Positions 48,665 to 59,414 of a stretch of 64,000 nt of DNA are shown in pieces. Source of the stretch: Balaenoptera acutorostrata. Taxonomy: Eukaryota; Chordata; Mammalia; Artiodactyla; Balaenopteridae. The stretch is taken from contig NC_080081.1 of assembly GCF_949987535.1 (NCBI RefSeq), positions 68,965,603 to 69,029,602 of the forward strand, in the 5' to 3' direction. The translations under genes and the position numbers were made by a program. The notes beneath the pieces were generated by a model. That model had not been told where the DNA came from. It made no database searches and saw only the letters and a program-made list of their open reading frames with translations. Position 1 is the first letter of the stretch. Each line of letters begins with the position of its first letter.

Positions 48665-49849
48665 TTATTAGGTGACTGGAATTGATCAAAATTGCAATTA
48701 AGTATAACTGGAAATATTTTAGTTGTCAGAAGGAACCTAAATATGTACGTGGATTTTTACAAAATAATGATTTTATTACTCATGAAGGATTGCCTTTACA
48801 GTGTAGAAGACTCAGGGTTTATAAATGACACTCAGAATAATTATTTCTGATTTCTTGGAAGTCAAAGACAGACAAAAATACACTGAATATGACACAGTTA
48901 AATATTGTATTAGATTTTCTCTTATGCGAAAAGTGGATGCACATGGTATTCAGAACAAATCTATTTTATTAGTTATTTGAAGGTAGTAATTGCTTACAGT
49001 TTTAAGTTTCATTGGGTTTTTTGTTGTTTTTTCTCTTTTCAAGAGTTTCTTTATCCATGAATAGTGTGGACTTGGAAAATATTCTAAAGGAAACTTTATT
49101 TTAGAGAGTAGAATATATTCAGTACTCTTCCAGTATGGAATATATTCCAGTTCCCTTTGGGTAGCTCATCTGCCTTCACTGCTGCTCTTAAGACTATTTA
49201 GACCCTTCCAGTATCAATGTTCATCTCTACTTACAACCCCATTATGTTATGAGGATTCACAGAAGGAATATGGCTGGGATTGTGCTGGGAACATAGCTGG
49301 CTTGGATAGAGATTTTGCACATTCAAGACCAGATGATTCTGCCTTCAAATGTGTGTTAATACAGCCATGCAGCCCAGGAATCATACTCTAGAACATTGCA
49401 ATTACATTTGCTGGCTGAAGCTTCTGCCTGTAAAATAATAAAAAGTCTCCATTAAGCTTTATTGATAAGAAAGCACTCCTGGCATTTATGGATTTGATAT
49501 TCATGATTTTAGTGTTTGGACCTGTTCCCAAAGGTTTGTGATATATAGTAATGTGAAATTTCTTTGAGGCCCAACTGGAAAGGTGGGCAGTCAGTCGTGA
49601 TTTTACCGGGCAGTGACATGCCACAGGGATGACACGTGACCCTGGCAGGATACCAGGCATCACTGTCTTCTCAATTCTCAGGCATCCTTACTTTCCCTAA
49701 GTGGTAAAAACTTGAGTTCTTTGTGTTAACTTTTCATCAAATCAAATAAATACCACTATGGAAGCTGAAAAGAATTGTTATGAATCTAAGCACACGGAAC
49801 AGCAATTCAGACATTTCCATATTCACAGATACTTAAATTCAAAAGGTAC
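48665..49849. other. Unique AT-rich DNA, no gene seen
   Basis: Frame at 49388-49663 (minus) has no recognisable features. Confidence 0.5.
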
Positions 49850-49980
49850 TGACATACTGAAATATTCTTTCAAATATACACAATCTTATCTGATTCTCAA
49901 AGTATTATCATTATTCCACGTCACAGGTGGAGAAACGTAACTCAGAGACTGTAAATTATTTGACTGGGGCCCCCTGGTTT
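49850..49980 (-). repeat. MIR SINE fragment, antisense
   Basis: 'gattctcaaagtattatcattattccacgtcacaggtggagaaacgtaactcagagactgtaaattatttgac' follows the antisense MIR core. Confidence 0.65.
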
Positions 49981-50340
49981 TAAAATTTCTACTCTTATCT
50001 TCCGTAATTGCTCCTGGATCCAGGTCGCTTCAGATAGAAGGTTCTTTGCCCAGGAGGTTGAAAGTCAGTTTCTGAGACAACAAAGTGAAGTAATTTTTTT
50101 CCTCTTCTAAGGCATCTGCTTTCAGGGCTCTGACCTTTCCTTTGCCCTCTCCTGGGAAGCCCTGACCTCCAGTGCCTTTTTCTTCATGGGAAGCTGCAAA
50201 GTGGTTTTTGCACAGCAGGCAAAAACAGTTTCACTAGAGGGCCACGAATTGTTTAAAACATAAATGTAAATGTCGGTGCAGATAATGCTAATGTCATGGT
50301 ATAGTGTTTCTTGCTTTATTTGATGTAGTCTCACATGTGG
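49981..50340. other. Unique DNA, no gene seen
   Basis: Nothing recognised. Confidence 0.5.
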
Positions 50341-50352
50341 ATGTGGCGCTTT

Positions 50353-50443
50353 TTTTTTAACCTCTTTATTGGAGTATGATTGCTTTACAATGTTGTGTCG
50401 GTTTCTGCTGCACAACGAAGTGAATCAGCTATATGCATGCATA
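50353..50443 (-). mobile_element. Very short L1 3' end, antisense
   Basis: About 90 bp: 'ctctttattggagtatgattgctttacaatgttgtgtc', 'caacgaagtgaatcagctatatgcat'. Flanked by GATGTGGCGCTTTT on the left and GATGTGGCTTTT on the right, a target duplication with a one-base difference plus tail ambiguity. Confidence 0.85.
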
Positions 50444-50869
50444 GATGTGGCTTTTGTGATCCTTCCTTGTTTCATTTCTCAGTTTAAACCAGAGCTCCTA
50501 TAGGATTTCTCTAAACCGAGTGTCTGTCAGTCTGGCCCCCCTTAGGACCCCCACCCCTGCCTTTACTGGGCTCCCGCTCCTTGTCACAGCTTCTGGGAGA
50601 ATGTGCTTGTGTTTGGGCTTTCTTCCTTTTTCTTTAACCCATGATTTCTCTAAACGTTTCTGGATAATCCACACTTCCTTCCCCACCTCCAGCAACACAG
50701 GAATGCTGCTATGCCGTGGTCACTTCCGCTCTTTGCTGTAACGCAGCCTGTAGCAGTTATACCTTTTGTCCTTGAATCGCGTATTTTCTTGCATCCTTTT
50801 ATAACGTTTTCCAAAGGTACTTACAAAGTGTTAGTGGATATCTTTATAACAGCCCCTGGCCATCCTTTT
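50444..50869. other. Unique DNA, no gene seen
   Basis: Two opposed short frames at 50498-50741 without recognisable features. Confidence 0.5.
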
Positions 50870-51085
50870 TTTAATTGAGGGAACGTTGGTTTATGACATT
50901 ATGTAAGTTTCATGTGTAAGCATTACATTTCGACTTTTGAATGTACTGCAGTGTGCTCACCACCCAAACTTTAATTTCCATCCATCACCATACAGTTGAC
51001 CCCCCCTTACCCATCTTACCCCTGCGCCTTCCCCTCCGGTAATCACTACTCTGTTCTCGGTACCTACGTGTTTGTTAGCACTTTG
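50870..51085 (-). mobile_element. Old L1 3' end, antisense
   Basis: 'aattgagggaacgttggtttatgacattatgtaagtttcatg', 'catccatcaccatacagttgacccccc', 'tccggtaatcactactctgttctcggtacctacg' match an L1MA/L1MB-type 3' UTR in reverse. Confidence 0.8.
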
Positions 51086-51599
51086 ACGTCATTTTTAAAA
51101 GAGGCTTTGATCTTTGACCTTTAAAAAGAAGTTAATAATAGTCTGACATATGCTTCTTGTGACGCATGGTTATGTATTGAGTTTCTTGTATGTGATCATC
51201 ACTATGTCATTTTCTCCTGGCCTCTTGAAATGGGAGGGATAAGATGTGATACCTGCCTTTGGGAATTCTTTTCTTTTTGCACGTGAATTTGTATGTGTTA
51301 TTCTTTACATTCAGAACAGATTTCCTTTATCATAATATTCAGTTACCCTTTCCCATACTTACTCTTAGCCAGTGCTTTTAAATTATCATCTATTAAAGTT
51401 AGCAAGCATTCAGACTTCTTACGTAGGTTTTATGACACATAGGAAAATTATCTTATTTAGAGTTTCTAAATAAATGTAGCTTTTGAAATGTATATTCTGT
51501 TGTTCTATTGGAAGGATCATATATGGTGGTATTTCACTTAAGTTGGGTTGGGTTTAACAGTCTCTTTGTACTAGTTTTATGCTGGTTTTCAGTATTTCA
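51086..51599. other. Unique AT-rich DNA, no gene seen
   Basis: Nothing recognised. Confidence 0.5.
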
Positions 51600-51725
51600 G
51601 TGCCACAGTTTTCATTATCTATAAAGATATTAATACTTAAAGGAGTTGACCATTATATTAGATAAAATAAGCACAGCATCTTGCATACAGTAGACAATAA
51701 ATGGTAGCATTATTACTATTTAAAT
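51600..51725 (+). repeat. MIR SINE fragment
   Basis: 'gccacagttttcattatctataaagatattaatactta', then 'cagcatcttgcatacagtagacaataaatgg' follow the MIR 3' half. Confidence 0.55.
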
Positions 51726-51854
51726 TTTATGATCAATTTTGTTCCTCTCTGACTGTATTTTATGTTCTCTTTAAGAGAACAGGAAAATTTTTGGTTTTCT
51801 TGGTATATCTTACCTTCATCTCCTCTTTTTACCACGTTACCCTTTATCCCTTCT

Positions 51855-51965
51855 TTTGTTCAACAAATATTTATTGAGCTCCTACTATGTTCTAAATCCT
51901 GTTTTAGGATATGGAGGTTCGCCAGTGAATGATAAAGCCCCTGCTTTCATAGAGCTAGTATTTTA
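51855..51965 (-). repeat. L2 LINE 3' end, antisense
   Basis: 'gttcaacaaatatttattgagctcctactatgttctaaatcctg...agcccctgctttcatagagctagtattttag' is a well-preserved antisense L2 end. Confidence 0.8.
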
Positions 51966-52150
51966 GAACCAGTGTGTGTAACTTTTTCATCTTTGTAATT
52001 TTTAAAAGTTTTTGTATAACGTGCTAGGAGCTATATTGTTAAGTAGTCTTTGGAAGCCCAAAGATAATGGACTAGTTTTGTGACTGTGTGCTGAATTATT
52101 AGAAACTGTTCAGATAGTAATTTTACTTTTTAAAAGATTAGCTGATGCTG

Positions 52151-52284
52151 GGACTTCCCTGGCTGTCCAGTGGTTAAGACGCCGCACTTCCACTGCAGGG
52201 AGCGTGAATTCCATCCCTGGTCCAGGAACTAAGATCCCACATGCCACAGGGCACAGCCAAAAAATAAATAAATAAAAATTTTTT
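52151..52284 (+). mobile_element. Short CHR-family SINE
   Basis: About 134 bp: GGACTTCCCTGGCTGTCCAG head, a B-box-like GAATTCCATCCC (decayed), 'aactaagatcccacatgcc', then CAGCCAAAAAATAAATAAAT. It lacks the ~200-bp middle of the long copies. Target duplication 52132-52150 against 52285-52303 matches at 16 of 19 positions, so it is older than the long copies. Confidence 0.9.
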
Positions 52285-52435
52285 AAAAGATCATGTGATG
52301 CTGACTTTCTTGCAGTAATCAAAGAAGGACTCATTATTAAGGCCAAGCATCCAGGAAACATGTTATTTTGTTGTTATTGTCAATTACATGATTTTCATAG
52401 TTAAACCTTGGGGATTTTTTTGCTTCTTTTCAGAA

Positions 52436-53115
52436 CCATTAATATTTTTAAAAACTTTATTGAGGTATAATTGAGAACTACTGGCTTTTCGAACAAACGA
52501 AACACTCTATAATAAACACAAAGACATAAAATTTGATTACTCATTGCTTTTTAATGAGAGGACTTTAATTTTTAATTGCAAAAGCAATTGTACTCTACTA
52601 GAAGAAAATTAGAAACATTGGAAACTGCAGATAATTAAATCTTAAAAATCATAACTATTTACATAAACTCTCTGTTCTATTCTTTCAAACTTTTCAATGC
52701 ACCCATATATCTTTTTTAAAAAAATGGAATAGTGTTCATATGGTTTTGTAACTTTTTCACTTATCAATGTACTATGCAATTTTTCGTGCCAGCAATCAAT
52801 ATGCTTAACATAATTTTTACAGGCTTTATATTTTTTATATACATCTAATTTAATTGTTTGTCAGTACCTTATTATTACCTCTTTATTTCCACGTTTTCAT
52901 TCTTATAAGCAATCTTGCCATGAATTCTAGTCTCCTCGCAAATGTTTTGTATATCCTCAAATGTTTCCTTCTGACAAACTATTAGAAGTTAAATCGGATA
53001 AGCTTTTGTGGTTCTTGTTATGTATCATAAAATTGCTCTCTATAGAGATTTAAAAAATTTACATTTCTCCAGAAATGTATGAGAATATGTTTCTCCAAAC
53101 CCTTAATAATTGGAG
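52436..53115 (-). mobile_element. Old L1M fragment, antisense
   Basis: Starts with 'aaaaactttattgaggtataattgag' (reversed L1 end) and continues with 'gttttgtaactttttcacttatcaatgtactatgc' and 'ttacatttctccagaaatgtatgagaatatgtttctccaaaccc', the antisense L1M 3' pattern. Strongly diverged. Confidence 0.5.
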
Positions 53116-53767
53116 CAATGGCAAATACATATACACACACAGAGAACTGGGAATGCAGTTCTCATCATCCCTTTCCTAGTCCTGGGATCCTTTCTTCACG
53201 GCTGTCTGTGACAGAGCGAAAGTCTTCACGGTCAGTTTCTCCTCCCTGGTCTCCAGGGTTTAGCTCCGGGAACTTTCAGAGCTTGGAAAATTGAGCTCAT
53301 AGTCACCAAAGTCACATGGGATTGACTGGAATCAGTTTGGTATCAGAATGTTCATTCGATAGTTTATACAAGTGGCTTTCCAGTATCAGATGAGATCAGA
53401 TTGTTTAGACAATCTGGGCAGATAGCTGAGGACACAGTGCTAGCCTGCACTGGTTCCCTGGACCACATCCACCTGCTCTGGCCACATCGTCACGTGGCCA
53501 GGAGAGGGTGAGGGAGCACAGGGCAGAGCGGGGGTCCGTCCTGGTGAAGCTTCCTCTGCCCCTCAGGATGCAGCTAGTACTTTCCTTAGACTTGGAATTG
53601 TTCCTTTTTTGATTTCTTAAGAACTGTGGATCGTTTAGAATACATAATTTATTCAGTTCATTTTCCATAGGATTTAGAACAGTGGATGATGAAATCATGC
53701 AGTTAGTTGCTGCAAGGAGGTTGGATTGTTGAGAGGAGCAGTAATCCTGAAAGAACACATATGCATG
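53116..53767. other. Unique DNA, no gene seen
   Basis: No recognised gene. The 153-codon minus-strand frame at 53405-53866 partly translates the CA repeat that follows. Confidence 0.5.
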
Positions 53768-53822
53768 CACACACACATGTGCGCACAAACATACACATGC
53801 CTGCACACACACACACACACAC
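53768..53822. repeat. (CA)n-rich microsatellite, interrupted
   Basis: Imperfect CA repeat with GCGC and AAAC interruptions, ending in an uninterrupted (CA) run. Confidence 0.9.
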
Positions 53823-54984
53823 ATTTGCAAATGAGCCAAAATAAGGCATTTTCCTACTGATCTCAATATTTATTTTGTAATTCTTGATCCTCTAGGGAAG
53901 GATAAGTTTCCTTGTGTGCCCCAACAGAGAACTACACAGAAATTTTCCGTATTTGTTTATTGCTTAAAATGCTTCATTGGAAGAAACAGAAATTTAACGT
54001 GGCATTAGCACTTCAATAACTTTTCAGATCTTGAAAAAAATAATTGGCAATCTCTTTGAAAGAGTATGTTGGTACTTTAAGAATAAGCTTAGCTCTACCG
54101 ATTATTTTAGAATGTGTTTCAAACTCACTTAAGTTTCTCACACATATTATTCTAGCAAATATTTTTTTCTAGGTTTTACTAAAGAAGTCCTTTGACTTAA
54201 ATTGGATGGTACCAAATTGAACTCAAAACTATATAAAACATTTAAAAGTTGTCAGTACATTTAATTGACTTACGTTGTACTTGTTTTGGAATATACATAT
54301 TTGTCACCTCACTTGCTAAAGAAATGACACATCTTGAAAAGACCAAAAAGCCTATGTTTATATATTTTTGTTCTTGCCTAAACTAAGCTTTGAGCTGGCC
54401 ATTGCCAGAATGAAAATTGGATATTTTTTTTTTCACATGTTACACTTTGCCTTGTGAGTACAGCTATTGTCTTTAAAGAGATTTTTTTCCCCTCCAACCT
54501 CATCATACTTCTTTCTAAAAGGGGATAAGGTAGATAATCAAAGCTAAACTGGTTATTTGTACAACAGCAAAAAGGAAAGGGTGCACCCAAGCTTCATCTA
54601 GCTGACACTGAAAAGAAACCAAGCAAAGCTTCCAAGTAGCTTGGTTTATACAATGATGTGCTTTCTTTCCCAGTTAATTAAGAGGTTTCAATAAGATCCA
54701 GACCATGGGTTCTGACCTTTCATCTTCCAAGAAAAAAAAAAAATTACTGCACCAAATCAAAACAAGCTAAAAGGAAAGCTTTGTTTAGAGATCCTCCAGG
54801 GTGATGAGTCTTATATTTTTCATTTTGTTTTTCTTAAAACCGTTCTTCTCTGTCTCATAACTTGGGCATTTGTAGAGTACACAGAATTTTTCATGCCCCA
54901 CATCTTTTCCATTTAAAACCCAAAGTCAATGAGATGTCTTCTAGCAAACAAGGGATGTTTGCTACAGGAGCCATATAACCTAGA
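53823..54984. other. Unique AT-rich DNA, no gene seen
   Basis: Nothing recognised. Confidence 0.5.
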
Positions 54985-55140
54985 ATGTCAGAGATGCAGA
55001 GGACCAGATGAGGAGAGTGAGGCCCAGGGAAGTGAAATGACCAGCACAGGATCACATAAACCGACAAGGTACTGGAACCTGATCTGATTCCTATTACAGC
55101 TAGTTCTTTCCATTAAACTCTGTTGCTTTGATGATGCTGG
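54985..55140 (-). repeat. MIR SINE, antisense
   Basis: 'gatgaggagagtgaggcccagggaagtgaaatgaccagcacaggatcaca' and 'gattcctattacagctagttctttcc' are antisense MIR. Confidence 0.7.
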
Positions 55141-55284
55141 AAGAGTTCATTCTTTGCTATCAGATGTTTCTTTTAACATTGTGTTTTGTTCTCCTACTAA
55201 AGCATCACTCATGTATATCTATACTTTTATAGCAATGTGTAGAATACATACTTAACGTATTGAAACTATGGGTTATGTGAATAA

Positions 55285-55347
55285 AATTTGTATTCACTCA
55301 TTCAGTTAACTAACGTGTACTGAATGTCAGCTTTGTATTGACTGCTG
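55285..55347 (-). repeat. L2-like 3' end, antisense (short)
   Basis: 'attcactcattcagttaactaacgtgtactgaatgtcagc' resembles the antisense L2 terminus. It stops where the inverted duplication begins. Confidence 0.4.
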
Positions 55348-55491
55348 GGTAATTGTTAGTCTCACGTGGAGCAAGGTCTGTTACCTCTTCACTCCTAACC
55401 TTGACTACCATCCCTCCATTCGAACCATCTGGCCTGCCTCAGTTCTTCCATTTAATCCTCAAGGTGTACCTTAAACCACACACACTCCACA
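55348..55491 (+). repeat. Left arm of a 144-bp inverted duplication
   Basis: Read forward, this arm matches the reverse complement of 56184-56327 without gaps. I count 7 mismatches in 144 (about 95%). It begins GGTAATTGTTAGTCTCACGT and ends CACACACTCCACA. Confidence 0.95.
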
Positions 55492-56183
55492 CTCCAAACA
55501 ATATCAAATCAAATAATGTATGAATCCCTACATTTATATGCAGGAAAAGGTATTCAGGGTTTTTTTGTTTTGCTTTTGTTTTGTTTGTTTTCTATGAAAA
55601 ACATAATTTGATTAACATGATGTAATTATTCTAGATGGCTTCATTTTATTTATGATGTCTAAATCCCTCAGTAACATATTTCAGATGACCTTTTAAAGAC
55701 TTTGACGTGAGATTACTTTCAGTAATTTCGGTAATGGTATATAATGGCGTATAAATGGAGTATAATGCCAATTTACATAATGATATTTAAAGATGAGTTC
55801 TTTTTAGATATCAAACTAGGGCATCTTTGTCTTAATGCAGCTTTGCAAATGAGAGGTCTTACAAGTCAAACAGCCATCAGGTTATGGAACCTGCAATGCT
55901 GCAATGCTGGTAGCTGCCAATGTCCGGCTCAGTCAGATCAAGCCAGACCAGAAGCCTGGATCCCTTCGTCTCCACCCCTCGGACCACCATAAACTGGGAT
56001 GTACCAGAGTCCGTGCTAGGAGCTTGGGATCCGAAGGAAGCTGAGTTATTTCTGCCCTTAAGTTATGAAACTTCAGGACCCCCTGGCAAAAAGAAAAGTG
56101 ATTGTAGAGAGTGCCCAAGGAGGGCGTTAGGAGGAGGGCGTCATCCCTGAGGTGGGGAGGGGCGGGATCCTTAATTGGGCCGT
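55492..56183. other. Spacer of the inverted duplication
   Basis: 692 bp of mixed sequence, AT-rich to about 55860 and GC-richer after. Frames at 55744-56150 are open but unrecognised. No repeat family was assigned. Confidence 0.6.
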
Positions 56184-56327
56184 TGTGGAGTGTGTGTGGT
56201 TCAAGGTTCACCTTGAGGATTAAATGAAAGAACTGAGGCAGGCCAGATGGTTCGAATGGAGGGATGGTCGTCAAGGTTAGGAGTGAAGTGGGAACAGACC
56301 TTGTTCCACGTGAGACTAACAATTACC
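56184..56327 (-). repeat. Right arm of the 144-bp inverted duplication
   Basis: Reverse complement of 55348-55491 at about 95%. Contains GGCAGGCCAGATGGTTCGAA, the exact reverse complement of a stretch in the left arm. Confidence 0.95.
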
Positions 56328-57618
56328 TAGTTTCCTTCCTTTTCCAGCCACTTCAGGTAACTCAGCACTTTTCCCAGCATGCAAAAGCTTTGCTCCCTGG
56401 AGTTTAAGACATTTTGAGGTAGATTGGGAGATTTCAGCAGTTATTGTTTGTTATTTTTGTGCAAAAGTCTGTAAAAGACTGTTGTTCTGTAAACAACAGT
56501 CTAGGACTAGCTGACTGGAGGCCCCGGCTCCCCAAGCGTTGTCATTCTAGGCCACCTCCCGAGAGGAGGGGTCTTCTTTTACCAGTTTCCTCACAGAAGA
56601 GTTTGGTACCCGCGCGTAATAACACACCAGGTATCCGTAACAAGGAGAAAGGAATGTAGTTTATTTTCATACTACTATTTTTTACATTCCAGCCTCATAT
56701 TGGCTTTCTGTTTATGACAAGAAAAATAAAGCCAGAAAGAATGGAAGTCCAAGGTCTCAGGATAAAGCCTCCATCTCCCTGACAGCATGAGGGAGGCCTC
56801 GCTTGGTCAGGTGGAAGAAGGCAGTTTCATGCTGGGCCTGAGATGAAAGGGCGGTGTTTTTCTATTTCAAAATGTCCTTGAAGGGAGAGATGCAAAAGAG
56901 GAGAAGGGCAAAAGGCTGATGCCACCGATACCACCAATGACTTTTACTTCAAGAGCCATCGTTGGTGACATTTGGGAGACCTGGGAGGCCTGGGTGCAGC
57001 TCTCTGGTCAAGCCGTGGTGACTCCGTGGTGACAGCTGTGGTCACTAGGCCCTCGGTCGTGCTCAGTGAATGTGCTGTCCATCAGCAAGGCTAGTGTTGG
57101 TAGCTGAGATCTGTCGTGGGGATTTAAAAATCATACCTGGAAATCAAAATCTTGTATCACCATTAAAATTACTACTTATCTCATTCCCATCTACTTTTGG
57201 ATTTGCTACCTAGAAAGTAGTGAATGTTCAATAAAACCCTGAGTGATTGCAGCTTCATTGACTGCACCTCTTTCTGCAGGATGCATTTTCATTTCCTCTG
57301 GAAATATTTTCTGGCGTACCTCTAAAAAATAAGGACACTTTTTCTTTTAAAGCATAACCATTATACCATTATCTTATGTAAAAATTTAATAGTAATCTCT
57401 CAGTTTGGGTACTGTACCTTTAATAAAAATATTAATGATTTAAGAAAAAACCTTATGAGAGATTTTCTTATAAAGCTAGTTTGATAACGTATCATTCATT
57501 CATTCATTTGTTCAGGTCCTGTTCTGTATGACTGGCGCAGGTGAGAAGCCCTTCACCGTATAATCACTGAGTTGTGATGAAGCACAGTGAATTTCTTAAA
57601 CCCTCTATGATACTATTC
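56328..57618. other. Unique DNA, no gene seen
   Basis: No gene recognised. A GC-richer stretch lies at 56510-57110. An (ATTC)n mini-run lies at 57491-57511. Confidence 0.5.
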
Positions 57619-57631
57619 TATCATCATTTTT

Positions 57632-59328
57632 TAAATACATCTATTAATATAGATGCTTCACAATGCTGAATATAATTGCTTCACAGTGCTGTGCTAGATT
57701 CTGTTGTACAACAAAGTGAATCAGCCATATGTATACATATATCCCCATATCTCCTCCCTCTTGCGTCTCCCGCCCACCCTCACTATCCCACCCCTCTAGG
57801 TGGTCACAAAGCACCGAGCTGATCTCCCTGTGCTATGTGGCTGCTTTCCACTAGCTATCTATTTTACATTTGGTAGTGTATATATGTCCATGCCACTCTC
57901 ACTCACCCCAGCTTCCCCCTCCCATCCTGTGTTCTCAAGTCCATTCTCTATGTCTGCATCTTTATTCCTGCCCTGCCACTAGGTTCATCAGAACCTTTTT
58001 TTTTTAGATTGCATATATATGCGTTAGCATATGGTATTTGTTTGTCTCTTTCTGACTTCACTCTGTATGACAGACTCTAGGTCCATCCACCTCACTACAA
58101 ATAACTCAATTTCATTTCTTTCTATGGCTGAGTAATATTCCATTGTATATATGTGCCACATCCTCTTTATCCATTCATCTGTCGATGGACATTTAGGTTG
58201 CTTCCATGTCCTGGCTATTGTAAATAGTGCTGCAATGAACATTGGGGTGCATGTGTCTTTTTGAATTACAGTTTTCTCAGGGTATATGCCCAGTAGTGGG
58301 ATTGCTGGGTCATATGGTAGTTCTATTTTTTAGTTTTTTAAGGAACCTCCATACTGTTCTCCATAGTGGCTGCACCAATTTGCATTCCCACCAACAGTGC
58401 AGGAAGGTTCCCTTTTTGCCACACCCTCTCCAGCATTTATTGTTTCTAGATTTTTAAATAATGGCTGTTCTAACTGGTGTGAGATGATACCTCATTGTAG
58501 CTTTGATTTGCATTTTTCTAATAATTAGTGATGTTGAGCATCTTTTCCTGTGCCTCTTCGCCATCTGTATGTCTTCTTTGGTGAAATGTCTGTTTAGATC
58601 TTCTGCGCAGTTTTTAATTGGGTTGTTTGTTTTTTTGGTATTGAGCTCTATGAGTTGTTTGTATATTTTGGAGATTAATCCTTTGTCTGTTGTTTCATTT
58701 GCCAATATTTTCTCCCATTCTGAGCATTGTCTTTTTGTTTTGTTTATGGTTCCCTTTGCTGTGCAAAAGCTTTTAAGTTTCATTAGGTCCCATTTGTTTA
58801 TTTTTGTTTTTATTTTCATTACTCTAGGAAGTGGGTCAAAAAAGATCTTGCTGTAGTTTATGTCAAAGAGTGTTTTTCCTATGTTTTCCTCTAAGAGTTT
58901 TATAGTGTCCCGTCTTACATTTAGGTCTTTAATCCATTTGAAGTTTATTTTTGTATATGGTGTTAGGGAGTGTTCTAATTTCATTCTTTTACATGTAGCT
59001 GTCCAGTTTTCCCAGCACCACTTACTGAAGAGGCTGTCTTTTCTCCATTGTATGTTCTTTCCTCCTTTGTCATAGATTAGTTGACCATAGGTGCGTGGGT
59101 TTATCTCTGGGCTTTCTATCCTGTTCCATTGATCTATATTTCTGTTTTTGTGCCAGTACCATACTGTCTTGATTACTGTAGCTTTGTAGTATAGTTTGAA
59201 GTTGGGGAGCCTGATTTCTCCAGCTCCATTTTTCTTTCTCAAGATTGCTTTGGCTATTCGGGGTCTTTTGTGTTTCCATACAAATTGTAAAATTTTTTGT
59301 TCTAATCTGTGAAGAATGCCATTGGTAG
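57632..59328 (-). mobile_element. 5'-truncated L1, antisense
   Basis: About 1.7 kb covering the ORF2 C-terminal third and the 3' UTR, read on the minus strand. Exact 13-bp target duplication TATCATCATTTTT at 57619-57631 and 59329-59341, with the A tail next to the left copy. The same family as the 41544 element, but with fewer frame breaks, so it is probably younger. Confidence 0.95.
58036..59328 (-). pseudogene. L1 ORF2 C-terminal fragment
   Basis: On the minus strand one frame runs open for 318 codons (59410 down to 58454), of which the L1 part starts at about 59328. It reads through [34 protein letters not shown] and [14 protein letters not shown] stop just after [10 protein letters not shown] breaks it. 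The Cys-rich tail (CWWECK, then TMEYYSAIERNEIE and SEVRKRQTNTIC) continues in other frames to about 58036. There is no endonuclease and no RT core, so it is inert. Confidence 0.88.
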
Positions 59329-59414
59329 TATCATCATTTTTAATGTTCATAATTTGATGTACACCCCACAGGATCCTTAATCCACATCCTAAAAATACAC
59401 TTGTTACCACTATA

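Noticed and set aside
3524..52303. Regularly recurring ~300-bp units resembling a repeat array
   Set aside because: They are dispersed SINEs in both orientations, each with its own target duplication, so not a CRISPR or satellite array.
53405..53866. 153-codon minus-strand frame with Cys/Val repeats
   Set aside because: The N-terminal part is the CA microsatellite read as CVCV-type repeats, and the rest has no family features.
55744..56322. Coding frames within the inverted-duplication spacer
   Set aside because: No recognised domain, frames cross the arm border, and codon composition is unremarkable.
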